Below, piece by piece: positions 1 through 8,027 of a stretch of DNA of 8,027 bases. Made by a program: the position numbers and the translations under genes. Source of the stretch: Acetobacteraceae bacterium. Its GTDB lineage: Bacteria; Pseudomonadota; Alphaproteobacteria; Acetobacterales; Acetobacteraceae. Where the stretch lies: assembly GCA_030039695.1 (NCBI GenBank), contig JASHVB010000482.1, positions 1 to 8,027 of the forward strand. Direction: 5' to 3'. Under the pieces are notes generated by a model that saw only the letters and a list, made by a program, of their open reading frames with translations, was not told where the DNA came from and did no database searches. The stretch's first letter is position 1. Each line of letters begins with the position of its first letter.

Positions 1-288
1 GATCGCGAAGCGCAGCAGTAGCGGCGAAGAGAATCCTGCACGCGGACTCGCCGGACTGTTCCCACGCGGCCACTCGGCGACGTAATTGGCGGCCGCCGCG
101 ATCTCCAATCCGCTGACCCCGACGGTGGTCCGGCGATATTGCTCGACCCACTTCCGATGCGCGTCAAACAGCCTCAGCACCTCCGCCTCCAGACCGGCGG
201 CGAGCGCCGGCACCACCAGATTCGCCGCTGCCAGGCGCTGTTAGTGGCGGCTGCCAGTTCGGATCGTCCTGCCGGCGCGGATCGTCAT
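1..288 (-). pseudogene. Decayed unidentified coding tract, open at the left edge
   Basis: Read on the minus strand, an ATG at 288-286 lies 9 bases after a good Shine-Dalgarno (GGGAGG, 303-298), but its frame meets TAA at codon 16 (243-241). After that stop the frame stays open for 80 codons to the window edge. It reads like real protein: an alanine/leucine-rich helix, then LRLFDAHRKWVEQYRRTT, then GVSGLEIAAAANYVAEWPRG. A neighbouring frame (about 319-220) also reads coherently, with an acidic, proline-rich stretch DDDPRRQDDPNWQPP, which suggests one gene broken by a stop and a frameshift. I do not recognise the family. It could instead be an intact gene starting inside the 80-codon stretch and continuing left. 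The plus-strand frame over the same bases looks like antisense shadow. Confidence 0.3.
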
Positions 289-319
289 CAGGGAAATCCT
301 CCCGCAGCACCAACCGGTC

Positions 320-490
320 CTATGTCGCGGACGAGCGTCCGTCGTCGGTTATCGTGCAGCACACCCGGATGTCGTCAGCGGACCGCTGCAGCCCTTGTTG
401 CAATTTGCGTCACGCCCGCGTAAAGTCCTTGCGCTCGATCGGGTTCATTGGTGTTCCATGACCGACGAAGCAGGTTGGCCTGACGTTCAT
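320..490 (-). pseudogene. N-terminal remnant of a LigB/YgiD-type extradiol ring-opening dioxygenase
   Basis: The minus-strand ATG at 490 has AGGAG 6 bases upstream. Its product begins MNVRPTCFVGHGTPMNPIER and continues KDFTRA. This matches the N-terminus of DODA/YgiD-type class III dioxygenases (typically P-x-L-F-x-G-H-G-S-P-M-N...FTRAW). In that family the His of the HGSP motif is a metal ligand; here it is H11. At codon 27, where the family has a conserved Trp, there is TGA (412-410), a one-base change from TGG. Weak resemblance continues through RKLQQGLQR, and then similarity is lost. A second stop, TAG, is at 322-320. The intact family is about 260 residues and uses non-haem iron or zinc to cleave catechol-like rings. 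Only about 15% is present, so it cannot be functional. The N-terminal identification is quite specific; where the homology ends is uncertain. Confidence 0.6.
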
Positions 491-496
491 TTTGCG

Positions 497-501
497 CTCC
501 T
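497..501 (-). promoter_or_regulatory. Ribosome binding site of the broken dioxygenase
   Basis: AGGAG on the minus strand lies 6 bases before the ATG at 490. It supports that start and shows that the 5' end of the dioxygenase gene, including its translation signal, survived the decay. A TATAGT hexamer lies further upstream on the same strand (about 544-539), but its matching -35 is poor, so I do not call a promoter. Confidence 0.45.
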
Positions 502-719
502 ACGTCGGGCTAGTGGCTAAGTCTAAGTCCGGATACCGTACTATAGCCGTGACGGATCTTCCGTCTACCGAGTCCCTCAGGGTCACTTCTTGCGCCTCTG
601 GCGCCTGCCGGACGAGGCCTGGAGATGCAGGGCACCCCGAGGCGACGCTTGCGTTGCGTGAGCTCCCTTCAGCCAGAGGCAGCGGCTTCGATCATGTCTG
701 CCACGGTCCCAATCAGCTG

Positions 720-1025
720 TTTGACTCAGTGCTGAGCACGGCAGGCGCACTGGTGTTCACCGGCGGCACCAACGACCGCATGTCCCGCACGTTCGGCGCG
801 AGGACCGGCAAGCCGTTGTGGCAGCAACGAACGAACTCGGGCATCATCGGCATGCCGGTGGCGTATCAAGTGGGCGACACCGAGTACATCGCCGTGCGGT
901 CCGGGTGGGGCGTCGACGCCCAACGCATCCAGGTTTGGCTGACCGAGACGCCGTGGAAGGTCGACCCCGACGCAGTGCCGCAGGGTGGTGTGGTCCGGGT
1001 GTTCGCGCTGCGCAGGCACGACTGA
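720..1025 (+). pseudogene. C-terminal remnant of a methanol/ethanol-type PQQ-dependent dehydrogenase
   Basis: About 100 codons read as the C-terminal end of a quinoprotein alcohol dehydrogenase: LSTAGALVFTGGTNDR, then RTGKPLWQQRTNSGIIGMPV, then YQVGDTEYIAVRSGWG, and a C-terminal QGGVVRVFAL before TGA at 1023-1025. These correspond to the last propeller blade(s) of the eight-bladed PQQ propeller (usual pattern: TAGxLVFxG...TGKxLWxxxxxSGIxGxPxxY...YIAVxSGWG...PQGGxxxVF). Intact members have about 550-620 residues plus a signal peptide, and bind PQQ and Ca or a lanthanide. All catalytic residues lie in the missing part. Homology begins near 720. The frame stays open upstream to about 492, but that sequence has no family resemblance, so it is a chance fusion at a deletion junction. 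It sits 81 bases before a molybdenum dehydrogenase operon, a plausible partner for oxidising the aldehyde product. Confidence 0.75.
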
Positions 1026-1092
1026 CGAGGTCGCTGCAACAACCGGCATACGGGCAGGATGGGCGGCGTCGGTCGTACCATCTCGCCCCAAC

Positions 1093-1100
1093 GAGGAGGT
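1093..1100 (+). promoter_or_regulatory. Strong ribosome binding site deciding the small-subunit start
   Basis: GAGGAGGT is placed 6 bases before the ATG at 1107, near-ideal spacing. It decides that start over an in-frame ATG at 1059, which would add 16 residues ([15 protein letters not shown]) unlike the family's N-terminus. Confidence 0.75.
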
Positions 1101-1106
1101 GGAAAG

Positions 1107-1559
1107 ATGGTTACGCTGACAATCAACGGGCAGCGCCACACCTACGACGGCGATGCCGACGTTCCCCTGCTCTGGGTGATCCGTGACGAGCTGGGGCTGA
1201 CCGGTACCAAGTTCGGCTGCGGCATGGGGCTTTGCGGTGCCTGCACCGTGCACCTCAACGGCGCCGCTGTGCGGTCCTGCCAGGTGCAGGTTTCCGATGT
1301 CGCCGATCGCGAGGTGATCACCATCGAGGGCCTCGATCCCGAGGGCAACCATCCAGTGCAACGTGCCTGGCGCGAGACCAGCGCACCGCAATGCGGCTAC
1401 TGCCACGCCGGGCAGATCATGCAGGCGGCCGCGCTGCTGGCGCAGACGCCAAGGCCGTCGGATGAAGAAATCCTCGATGCCATGTCCGGTAACATCTGTC
1501 GTTGCGGCTGCTACCAGCGCATTGCCGAAGCCGTGCGCTTGGCCTCGACGGGAGTGTGA
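1107..1559 (+). CDS. iorA: [2Fe-2S] small subunit of a molybdenum hydroxylase (isoquinoline 1-oxidoreductase alpha type)
   Basis: This 150-residue protein is the electron-transfer subunit of a two-part molybdenum hydroxylase and carries electrons from the Mo centre to an outside acceptor. The N-terminal plant-ferredoxin-like fold holds C38-x4-C43-x2-C46 and C58. The C-terminal four-helix domain holds C96-G-Y-C99 and C131-R-C133. That is the complete ligand set for two [2Fe-2S] clusters. [12 protein letters not shown] is typical of the IorA/aldehyde-dehydrogenase small-subunit group. There is an extra cysteine, C135, after CRC, where I would expect Thr or a similar residue; it may be harmless. 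The length is normal (about 150-155). The start at 1107 is chosen for its strong Shine-Dalgarno and family-like N-terminus. The next gene begins 3 bases after the stop, so the two are co-transcribed. The symbol names the family; the real substrate is unknown. The protein has no signal peptide and would be carried out bound to its Tat-exported partner. Confidence 0.95.
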   Translation: MVTLTINGQRHTYDGDADVPLLWVIRDELGLTGTKFGCGMGLCGACTVHLNGAAVRSCQVQVSDVADREVITIEGLDPEGNHPVQRAWRETSAPQCGYCHAGQIMQAAALLAQTPRPSDEEILDAMSGNICRCGCYQRIAEAVRLASTGV

Positions 1560-1562
1560 ACC

Positions 1563-3890
<2,328 letters not shown>

Positions 3891-3901
3891 ACCGAACACT
3901 G

Positions 3902-3924
3902 GCGCTTTGCCGGGGGCAAGGCGC
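3902..3924 (+). terminator. Strong hairpin just after the molybdenum hydroxylase operon
   Basis: GCGCTTTGCC (3902-3911) and GGCAAGGCGC (3915-3924) form a 10-pair stem with one T-G wobble and a 3-base GGG loop, starting 12 bases after the stop of the large subunit. Position and strength suggest a transcript end or mRNA 3' stabiliser. There is no T-run after it (GTTCGG follows), so it is not a classic Rho-independent terminator. Confidence 0.5.
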
Positions 3925-4010
3925 GTTCGGGCCGAGGCCGACAACGGCCGAACCGACATGCATCGAGGGTTCGTGGCCAAGCCGATGCCGGCCGCCACAG
4001 AACAGAACCG

Positions 4011-4445
4011 GTGCAACGCGCGGACGGGCGTGGGACGCGGGTGACGGCGTCCCAGGAATGCTCGGAGAGGCGTCATGATCAGTGTTCCGGCTATGAGCCG
4101 GTCAACTATTACGATCGAACTGCCCGGTCATGCGGTATAACCGCTCTCGTGTTGCCGCAAACCCTGACAACAGAGTTCGTTTGCGACGTTGCGACCGTTT
4201 GGGACGAGAACATCGCGCGGCAGTCTTCTTACGGTTGCGGCATTACACGCGACGATGCGCCTCACTCGGGCGCGACCCTGGCGCGAGAGGCGGCCGCGGC
4301 GGGGGGCCAACGGGTTTACGAGCCGCTGCGGGCGGGCACGGCCTGGAACGGGTGCGGCGTCCGCCAGTGGCGCGCGATGTCGCTCGGTCGGCAGAACCAC
4401 ACCATCATGGACGCTCGCGCAGTCGAAGAACAACTCCAGCGATGA
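4011..4445 (+). CDS. Doubtful hypothetical protein or decayed gene
   Basis: A GTG-started frame of 144 codons runs to TGA at 4443-4445. Its second half has GC-rich third positions and a plausible composition (REAAAAGGQRVYEPLRAG, ending HTIMDARAVEEQLQR). Its first 40 codons look random, with no good Shine-Dalgarno at 4011. I recognise no family, membrane segment or motif. A later start (for example the GTG in CTC-GTG-TTG near 4149) would leave about 98 residues. Overlapping frames on both strands are also open here, as expected in GC-rich DNA, so this may be nothing or the tail of a decayed gene. Confidence 0.17.
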   Translation: MQRADGRGTRVTASQECSERRHDQCSGYEPVNYYDRTARSCGITALVLPQTLTTEFVCDVATVWDENIARQSSYGCGITRDDAPHSGATLAREAAAAGGQRVYEPLRAGTAWNGCGVRQWRAMSLGRQNHTIMDARAVEEQLQR

Positions 4446-4683
4446 CAGCTCCTCTCCTATGGGCTAGCATTGAGCGTGGTGCCGAAACGGCGCCCTAAGG
4501 CGAACAAAAAACGTCATACTGAACAGGAGCAACACGTCGTCCGGCGGCACGTTTGTGGGCCGCCCAGAACTAGCGAGGCATCAATCCGAAGACATACCAA
4601 GACATAGAGACCGACCAAAGCCGAACAAGCCCGCCGGCCTCGTTGTTCTGCGCGCTCGCATGGCCCTCCGGTTCGACCGAACT

Positions 4684-4689
4684 GGGAGG
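4684..4689 (+). promoter_or_regulatory. Ribosome binding site of the MFS transporter
   Basis: GGGAGG lies 5 bases before the ATG at 4695. It fixes the start in front of a 30-residue cytoplasmic N-terminal tail preceding the first membrane helix. Confidence 0.65.
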
Positions 4690-4694
4690 TTGCT

Positions 4695-6104
4695 ATGGAA
4701 CTTGCGCGCACAGTTGGCCGGTCGCCACATGCAGCCGGTTTCGTACTCGGTGAAAAACTCGATAGCATCCCCTTCAGCGCTTACCACATTCTCATAATCG
4801 CCGTGCTGGCCCTCGTTGGTTTTATCGAGGGCTACGACCTGGTGATGACCGGCTCGCTGCTTGTGCTGGCCAAGGTCCCCCTCCAACTCAGCGACACCGA
4901 TATTCGCCTGCTGGCAGCGGGCCCGACCTTCATGCTTTGCATCGGCGGATTTTTGTCGTCAGCGGTCTCTGACCATTGGAGCCGCAAAACAATTATGCTG
5001 ATCGGCGTCATTGCGACAACGTTTTGCACGCTACTCGTTCCTTTGGTGCAAACCGCCGACCAGCTCATCATTGTGCGCCTGCTGACTGGATTGGGCGCCG
5101 GCGGTGCGGTATCCGCCGCGTTCCCGATCGCCGCCGAACTGATGCCAGCGCAGCACCGGCGCACCTACGGCGCGATCTACGAGATGGCACTGGCCGCCTC
5201 TTTCACTGTGGTCCCGTTTATCGGCGGCCTCCTCGCGGGGAACGAGTACGCGTTCCGCTTTATGGCTCTACCGGGCGGGTTGGCGATTACGGTAGTACCG
5301 GTACTTATCTATCACGTGCTGCCGGAAAGCCCTCGTTGGTATTTGCGCAAAGGTCGGCCGCAGGACGCGCTGGATGTCGTCAACCGGATGATCGCGCGGA
5401 GCGGCAACCGCGTGCCGCCGCTGACACTGTCCCAGCTTGGAGACACCACCGTCCAATCCCGCGAGCAACTGCCGCCGTATTGGGCGTTGTTCGCTCCGGG
5501 CCAGTTGCGTTGGACGACGGTCGGCATCCTCTCGGGCGTCTGCGCCGGGACTGCTTATTTTTTGATTTCAGTGCTCTTGCCGAAAGCGTTGCACGACCAG
5601 GGCTTCGCGGTAAGTACAAGCCTTGGTCTCACCTCCGTTGTCTACGCGGCGAGCTTTTTCGGGAAAGGGTTCACCGGGTTCCTGATGGAGATCATCGGTC
5701 GCCGTTGGACGATCGCCTATGCGCTCTGCGGATCGCTGCCTGGACTCGCCCTGATGCTATTGGCCAATCACGCCGGCGACTTTGCGGGCGTCGCGATGAC
5801 CGCGGGCGGCCTGATCATGGGGTTTACCGTACTCTCAGCCTTCACCGCGACACGAGTATATCTCTCCGAGCAATTCCCGACCGAATTGCGCGGTCGCGGA
5901 CACATCTTCGGCGAATCGTTCGGACGCCTGTTCGCCGGCGTGCTGGCGCCGTTCTTGATGGAGCCGCATACCGGGTCGGCGGTGATCTTCTTCGGTACGA
6001 TTTTTGTCGTCGTAGCGATTGGTGCCTTTATCCCGTTGGCATTCGGGCGCGAGACGGTTGGCCAGCTTGAGACCGTAACAGAGCTGGCGCCCGAATTGAC
6101 CTGA
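4695..6104 (+). CDS. Major facilitator superfamily transporter, metabolite/aromatic acid:proton symporter type
   Basis: This 469-residue inner-membrane carrier has a hydrophobicity pattern fitting 12 helices in two halves around a polar central loop (about 212-270). The first helix carries GFIEGYDLVMTG (42-53), the acidic E/D-G-Y-D motif of aromatic-acid and metabolite:H+ symporters. The helix 2-3 loop has SDHWSRK (92-98), a variant of MFS motif A (G-x3-D-R-x-G-R-R), and the second-half copy is GFLMEIIGRR (328-337). Helix 4 has R128 in VRLLTGLGAGGA, motif B. PESPRWYLRKGR (210-221) after helix 6 and FGRETVGQLE (450-459) after helix 12 resemble the sugar-porter/SVOP-like group. No residue set identifies a substrate; an organic or aromatic acid is the best guess. 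It stands alone, about 800 bases after the hydroxylase operon and convergent with nadB, so it probably has its own promoter. The gene looks complete. Confidence 0.93.
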   Translation: MELARTVGRSPHAAGFVLGEKLDSIPFSAYHILIIAVLALVGFIEGYDLVMTGSLLVLAKVPLQLSDTDIRLLAAGPTFMLCIGGFLSSAVSDHWSRKTIMLIGVIATTFCTLLVPLVQTADQLIIVRLLTGLGAGGAVSAAFPIAAELMPAQHRRTYGAIYEMALAASFTVVPFIGGLLAGNEYAFRFMALPGGLAITVVPVLIYHVLPESPRWYLRKGRPQDALDVVNRMIARSGNRVPPLTLSQLGDTTVQSREQLPPYWALFAPGQLRWTTVGILSGVCAGTAYFLISVLLPKALHDQGFAVSTSLGLTSVVYAASFFGKGFTGFLMEIIGRRWTIAYALCGSLPGLALMLLANHAGDFAGVAMTAGGLIMGFTVLSAFTATRVYLSEQFPTELRGRGHIFGESFGRLFAGVLAPFLMEPHTGSAVIFFGTIFVVVAIGAFIPLAFGRETVGQLETVTELAPELT

Positions 6105-6475
6105 CCTCCAACGCGACGAGGTGGCGATGTCGTGCACTGTCTGTGGAAGATCGCTGCTGAGCTTGAGGTCAGGACGCGTTGTGGTGAAGTTCAGACCTTC
6201 GAAACCGGTCGATTGGAGCGGCGCGTCGTCGGCTTGGCCGCCCGTGAGATCGGCCTGATGGTCGACGAGGCACAGGCAGTCCCGGGAACACTCGTCCACG
6301 CCGCGGCAGGCCTCACTCCTGTCCCCGACAGAAAGTCGCCGGGACATTCCGCGGAGGAATTGTCAGGATCCATTTCTCGGGACGGTCACTCGATAGGGCC
6401 GTTCCGCCGCGATCTCAGCCCGCGGTAGAGGACGTGGGCCCTGTTCAGCACATGAATGATGCTGAGCCTGTCAGG
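6105..6475. other. Convergent intergenic region with mobile-element debris
   Basis: This 371-base interval between the transporter stop and the nadB stop (minus strand) contains the transposase scrap at 6132-6281. Beyond it I see an imperfect inverted repeat GACATTCC (6343-6350)/GGAATTGTC (6356-6364) and a small stem TCAGCA (6445-6450)/TGCTGA (6460-6465) that could help end nadB transcription. No nadC is present here, although nadC commonly follows nadB. Confidence 0.45.
6132..6428 (+). pseudogene. N-terminal fragment of a transposase, probably ISKra4-like
   Basis: A GTG at 6132, preceded by GAGG about 10 bases upstream, opens 98 codons. The first 50 (to about 6281) read MHCLWKIAAELEVRTRCGEV then QTFETGRLERRVVGLAAREIGL and MVDEAQAV. 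This resembles the start of ISKra4-type transposases from memory: a short beta region, an ER-type junction, then D/A-x-x-G-L-x-L-x-E-A-K/Q-A-L-L. The expected zinc-finger region (C-x2-C...RTRRLxTLFG) and DDE catalytic core are absent, and after about 6281 the frame turns into low-similarity sequence. It is therefore a truncated, inactive remnant of an insertion event, in the gap where an operon partner of nadB might once have been. I cannot see intact terminal repeats. The family assignment is tentative; the alternative is a small uncharacterised gene. Confidence 0.4.
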
Positions 6476-8027
6476 TCATTGGCCCCCTCTCAGGCCACCA
6501 CCGCGCATCGCGTGGTGGCCGATGCCCAACTTGCTGTCGATCTCGTGTGCCGCGCACAGCATCGGTTCGAGCGTCATCACGCGCCGATTGCGGTACAGCC
6601 CGATGGACTGTGGGAAATCGATCCGGTAATGACCGCCGCGACTTTCCTGCCTCAGCAATGCAGCAACAACGATGAACAGACCGACAAGCGCCGGGTCCGC
6701 CGCGGCGGAACCAACCAACTGAGCCTGCGGTAGCAAGGTGGCAACCGCTGCAGCGAGGTCGTCATGTTCGCGTAGCACACCGGCGGCATGTGACAGGATC
6801 GCTCGCACCGGTGCCGGATCGGACGCAGTCGAAGTTGCGTTGGTGCCGACGGGCCTGCTCCGCCCTCCCGACGTACCCGAAATGTCGTTGGCCACCCCTC
6901 CAGCGCCAACGACGGCCTCCAGTAACGAATTGCTGGCGAGACGATTGGCGCCGTGCAGTCCGGTGCCGGCCACCTCGCCACACGCCCACAGTCCGTCAAT
7001 CGTGGTGCGTCCCCGGTGGTCCACCGCAATCCCCCCCATGTGGTAGTGGGCTGCTGGACGGATGGGGATTGGTTGCGTGATGGGATCGATCCCAGCGGCC
7101 GCACAGGCGGCCGCTATGACAGGGAAATGCCGGGGAAATTTGGCGCCAATCGCCGCGCGCGCGTCCAGATAGACACGATGTCCTTCGGACAGGCGTTGCC
7201 AAACCGCGCGCGCGACAACATCGCGCGGGGCAAGTTCCTTCCCCGGCATACCGTCCATGATTCGCGCTCCCGTCTCGTCGATCAGCGTTGCGCCCTCGCC
7301 GCGCAGCGCCTCACTGACCAGCGTGAGCGGATAGCCACCGGTGTCGAGCGCCGTCGGATGGAATTGCAGGAACTCCATGTCGACCAGAGCCGCTCCTGCT
7401 CGAGCAGCGAGCGCTAATCCCTGGCCGAACGAGCCGCCCGGATTTGTCGTATGTTTAAATAGGCCCCCGACGCCGCCGGTCGCGAGCACAACCCGGCTGG
7501 TCGGTACCACGACCGCGCCGGACCGCGAAGCACAAAGCACGCCAATGATGGCCCCATCGCCGATCAGCAGGCGGCGCGCTTCGAAACCCTCGAGCACCGT
7601 GATCGAGGGTGTCGCCCGCACCGCCTCGGTGAGGGCGCGCATAATCTCCTTACCTGTGCCGTCGCCGGTCGCGTGCACGATGCGACGCTTCGCGTGCGCA
7701 GCCTCCATACCAAGCTGCAGCGATCCGTCCGGTTCACGGTCGAACCGCACGCCGTAACCCCGCAGGGTGTCGACAGCCGCCGGTGCGGCCGCGGTGATAC
7801 GTCGCGCAACATCGATATCGCACAGTCCAGCACCGGCTGCGAGCGTGTCGGCGAGATGCAGCGCAGGATTGTCGTCAGGACCTAGCGCAGCGGCGATACC
7901 ACCCTGCGCCCAAACACTCGACGCCTCAGTCTGCAGGGGCGCCTTGGCGAGCACCATGACTGGCATGGGTGCCAGTCGGAGCGACGTCATCAGTCCGGCA
8001 ATTCCGCCGCCAACGACGATCGGCACC
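6476..8027 (-). CDS. nadB: L-aspartate oxidase NadB (5' end at or beyond the window edge)
   Basis: NadB oxidises L-aspartate to iminoaspartate with FAD and O2 or fumarate, the first step of de novo NAD synthesis; quinolinate synthase NadA takes the product. From the window edge 516 residues are visible. The FAD dinucleotide-binding GGGIAG (6-11) comes at once, followed by SSVWAQGGIAAAL (36-48). E108 in GMEAAHAKRRIVHA matches the aspartate-binding Glu (E. coli E121) that separates NadB from fumarate reductases. FLQFHPTAL (219-227) and LAPRDVVARA (265-274, with R268) supply the active-site His and Arg. RPAAHYHMGG (323-332), CGEVAGTGLHGANRLASNS (349-367) and a C-terminal helical domain follow. 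The family length is about 510-540. The first visible in-frame start is GTG at 8026, but relatives have several residues before the Rossmann strand, so the true start probably lies just outside. The end, TGA at 6478-6476, is complete. Confidence 0.95.
   Translation of the reverse strand, partial: VPIVVGGGIAGLMTSLRLAPMPVMVLAKAPLQTEASSVWAQGGIAAALGPDDNPALHLADTLAAGAGLCDIDVARRITAAAPAAVDTLRGYGVRFDREPDGSLQLGMEAAHAKRRIVHATGDGTGKEIMRALTEAVRATPSITVLEGFEARRLLIGDGAIIGVLCASRSGAVVVPTSRVVLATGGVGGLFKHTTNPGGSFGQGLALAARAGAALVDMEFLQFHPTALDTGGYPLTLVSEALRGEGATLIDETGARIMDGMPGKELAPRDVVARAVWQRLSEGHRVYLDARAAIGAKFPRHFPVIAAACAAAGIDPITQPIPIRPAAHYHMGGIAVDHRGRTTIDGLWACGEVAGTGLHGANRLASNSLLEAVVGAGGVANDISGTSGGRSRPVGTNATSTASDPAPVRAILSHAAGVLREHDDLAAAVATLLPQAQLVGSAAADPALVGLFIVVAALLRQESRGGHYRIDFPQSIGLYRNRRVMTLEPMLCAAHEIDSKLGIGHHAMRGGGLRGGQ
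7081..7115. repeat. Two abutting perfect palindromes inside nadB
   Basis: A perfect 14-base palindrome TGGGATCGATCCCA (7081-7094) touches a 9-pair inverted repeat, AGCGGCCGC (7094-7102) and GCGGCCGCT (7107-7115), with an ACAG loop. Both lie within coding sequence around codons 304-315 of the visible NadB, in a variable alanine-rich segment before DPITQPIPIRPA. They could fold as hairpins in DNA or mRNA, or be an accident of GC-rich codons. Confidence 0.5.

Larger units (their letters stand above)
3891..4694. other. Long stretch (about 800 bases) without a convincing gene
   Basis: Apart from the hairpin at 3902-3924 this interval has no recognisable protein in any frame I read. It contains further inverted repeats: 4031-4038 with 4047-4054 (TGGGACGC/GCGTCCCA, 8 perfect pairs, 8-base loop); 4087-4091 with 4097-4101 (CCGGC/GCCGG); and 4478-4484 with 4488-4494 (7 pairs with one wobble, AAA loop). 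A 21-codon frame, ATG 4075 to TAA 4140 (MISVPAMSRSTITIELPGHAV), has a fair Shine-Dalgarno (GGAGAGG) and could be a truncated gene start or leader. From about 4500 the sequence is visibly more A-rich (GAACAAAAAACG) and probably holds the transporter's promoter, but no clear -35/-10 pair could be chosen. Confidence 0.5.

Noticed and set aside
139..423. A 94-codon plus-strand frame near the left end
   Set aside because: Antisense to the recognisable dioxygenase N-terminus and the protein-like minus-strand frames; low-complexity Arg/Ala/Pro composition.
492..719. Treating the PQQ remnant as a 177-residue intact gene starting at TTG 492
   Set aside because: The first 76 codons show no dehydrogenase similarity, no signal peptide and no fitting ribosome site; the frame is open by chance across a junction.
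4976..6070. A 364-codon plus-strand frame inside the transporter gene
   Set aside because: Arginine-rich out-of-frame reading of the transporter, with no membrane segments of its own.
6953..7417. Plus-strand frames opposite nadB
   Set aside because: The minus strand encodes a full-motif aspartate oxidase; the plus-strand frames are its antisense shadows.

Overview
The window is GC-rich proteobacterial DNA. The NadB sequence, the isoquinoline-oxidoreductase-type molybdenum hydroxylase and the PQQ-dehydrogenase remnant best fit an alphaproteobacterium, for example Rhizobiales or Acetobacteraceae-like. That placement is inferred from protein style, not from a marker gene.

Layout. Positions 1-490 hold decayed minus-strand coding sequence. 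A LigB-type (4,5-DOPA/YgiD-like) extradiol dioxygenase keeps its Shine-Dalgarno, start and N-terminal metal-site motif, but stops at codon 27 and dissolves into unrelated broken frames that run off the left edge. Positions 720-1025 hold the last ~100 residues of a methanol/ethanol-type PQQ dehydrogenase whose body is missing. Positions 1107-3890 hold an intact two-gene operon for a periplasmic molybdenum hydroxylase or aldehyde-type dehydrogenase: a small subunit with two [2Fe-2S] clusters and a Tat-exported molybdopterin subunit. A strong hairpin lies just after it. Positions 3891-4694 are about 800 bases with no convincing gene, several small hairpins and one doubtful reading frame. Positions 4695-6104 encode a 12-helix major facilitator transporter. 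Positions 6105-6475 contain an N-terminal scrap of a transposase, probably ISKra4-like. Positions 6476-8027 (minus strand) carry most or all of nadB, L-aspartate oxidase, convergent with the transporter.

Working together. Only the two hydroxylase genes clearly form one functional unit. The PQQ-dehydrogenase tail next to them suggests an ancestral alcohol-to-aldehyde-to-acid periplasmic oxidation cluster whose first enzyme has been deleted. The transporter may import a related organic acid or its oxidation product, but nothing in the sequence proves it. NadB belongs to NAD biosynthesis and is housekeeping. The three gene remnants and the transposase scrap mark this as a rearranged accessory segment next to a conserved gene. 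I found no convincing new defence, CRISPR or other novel system.
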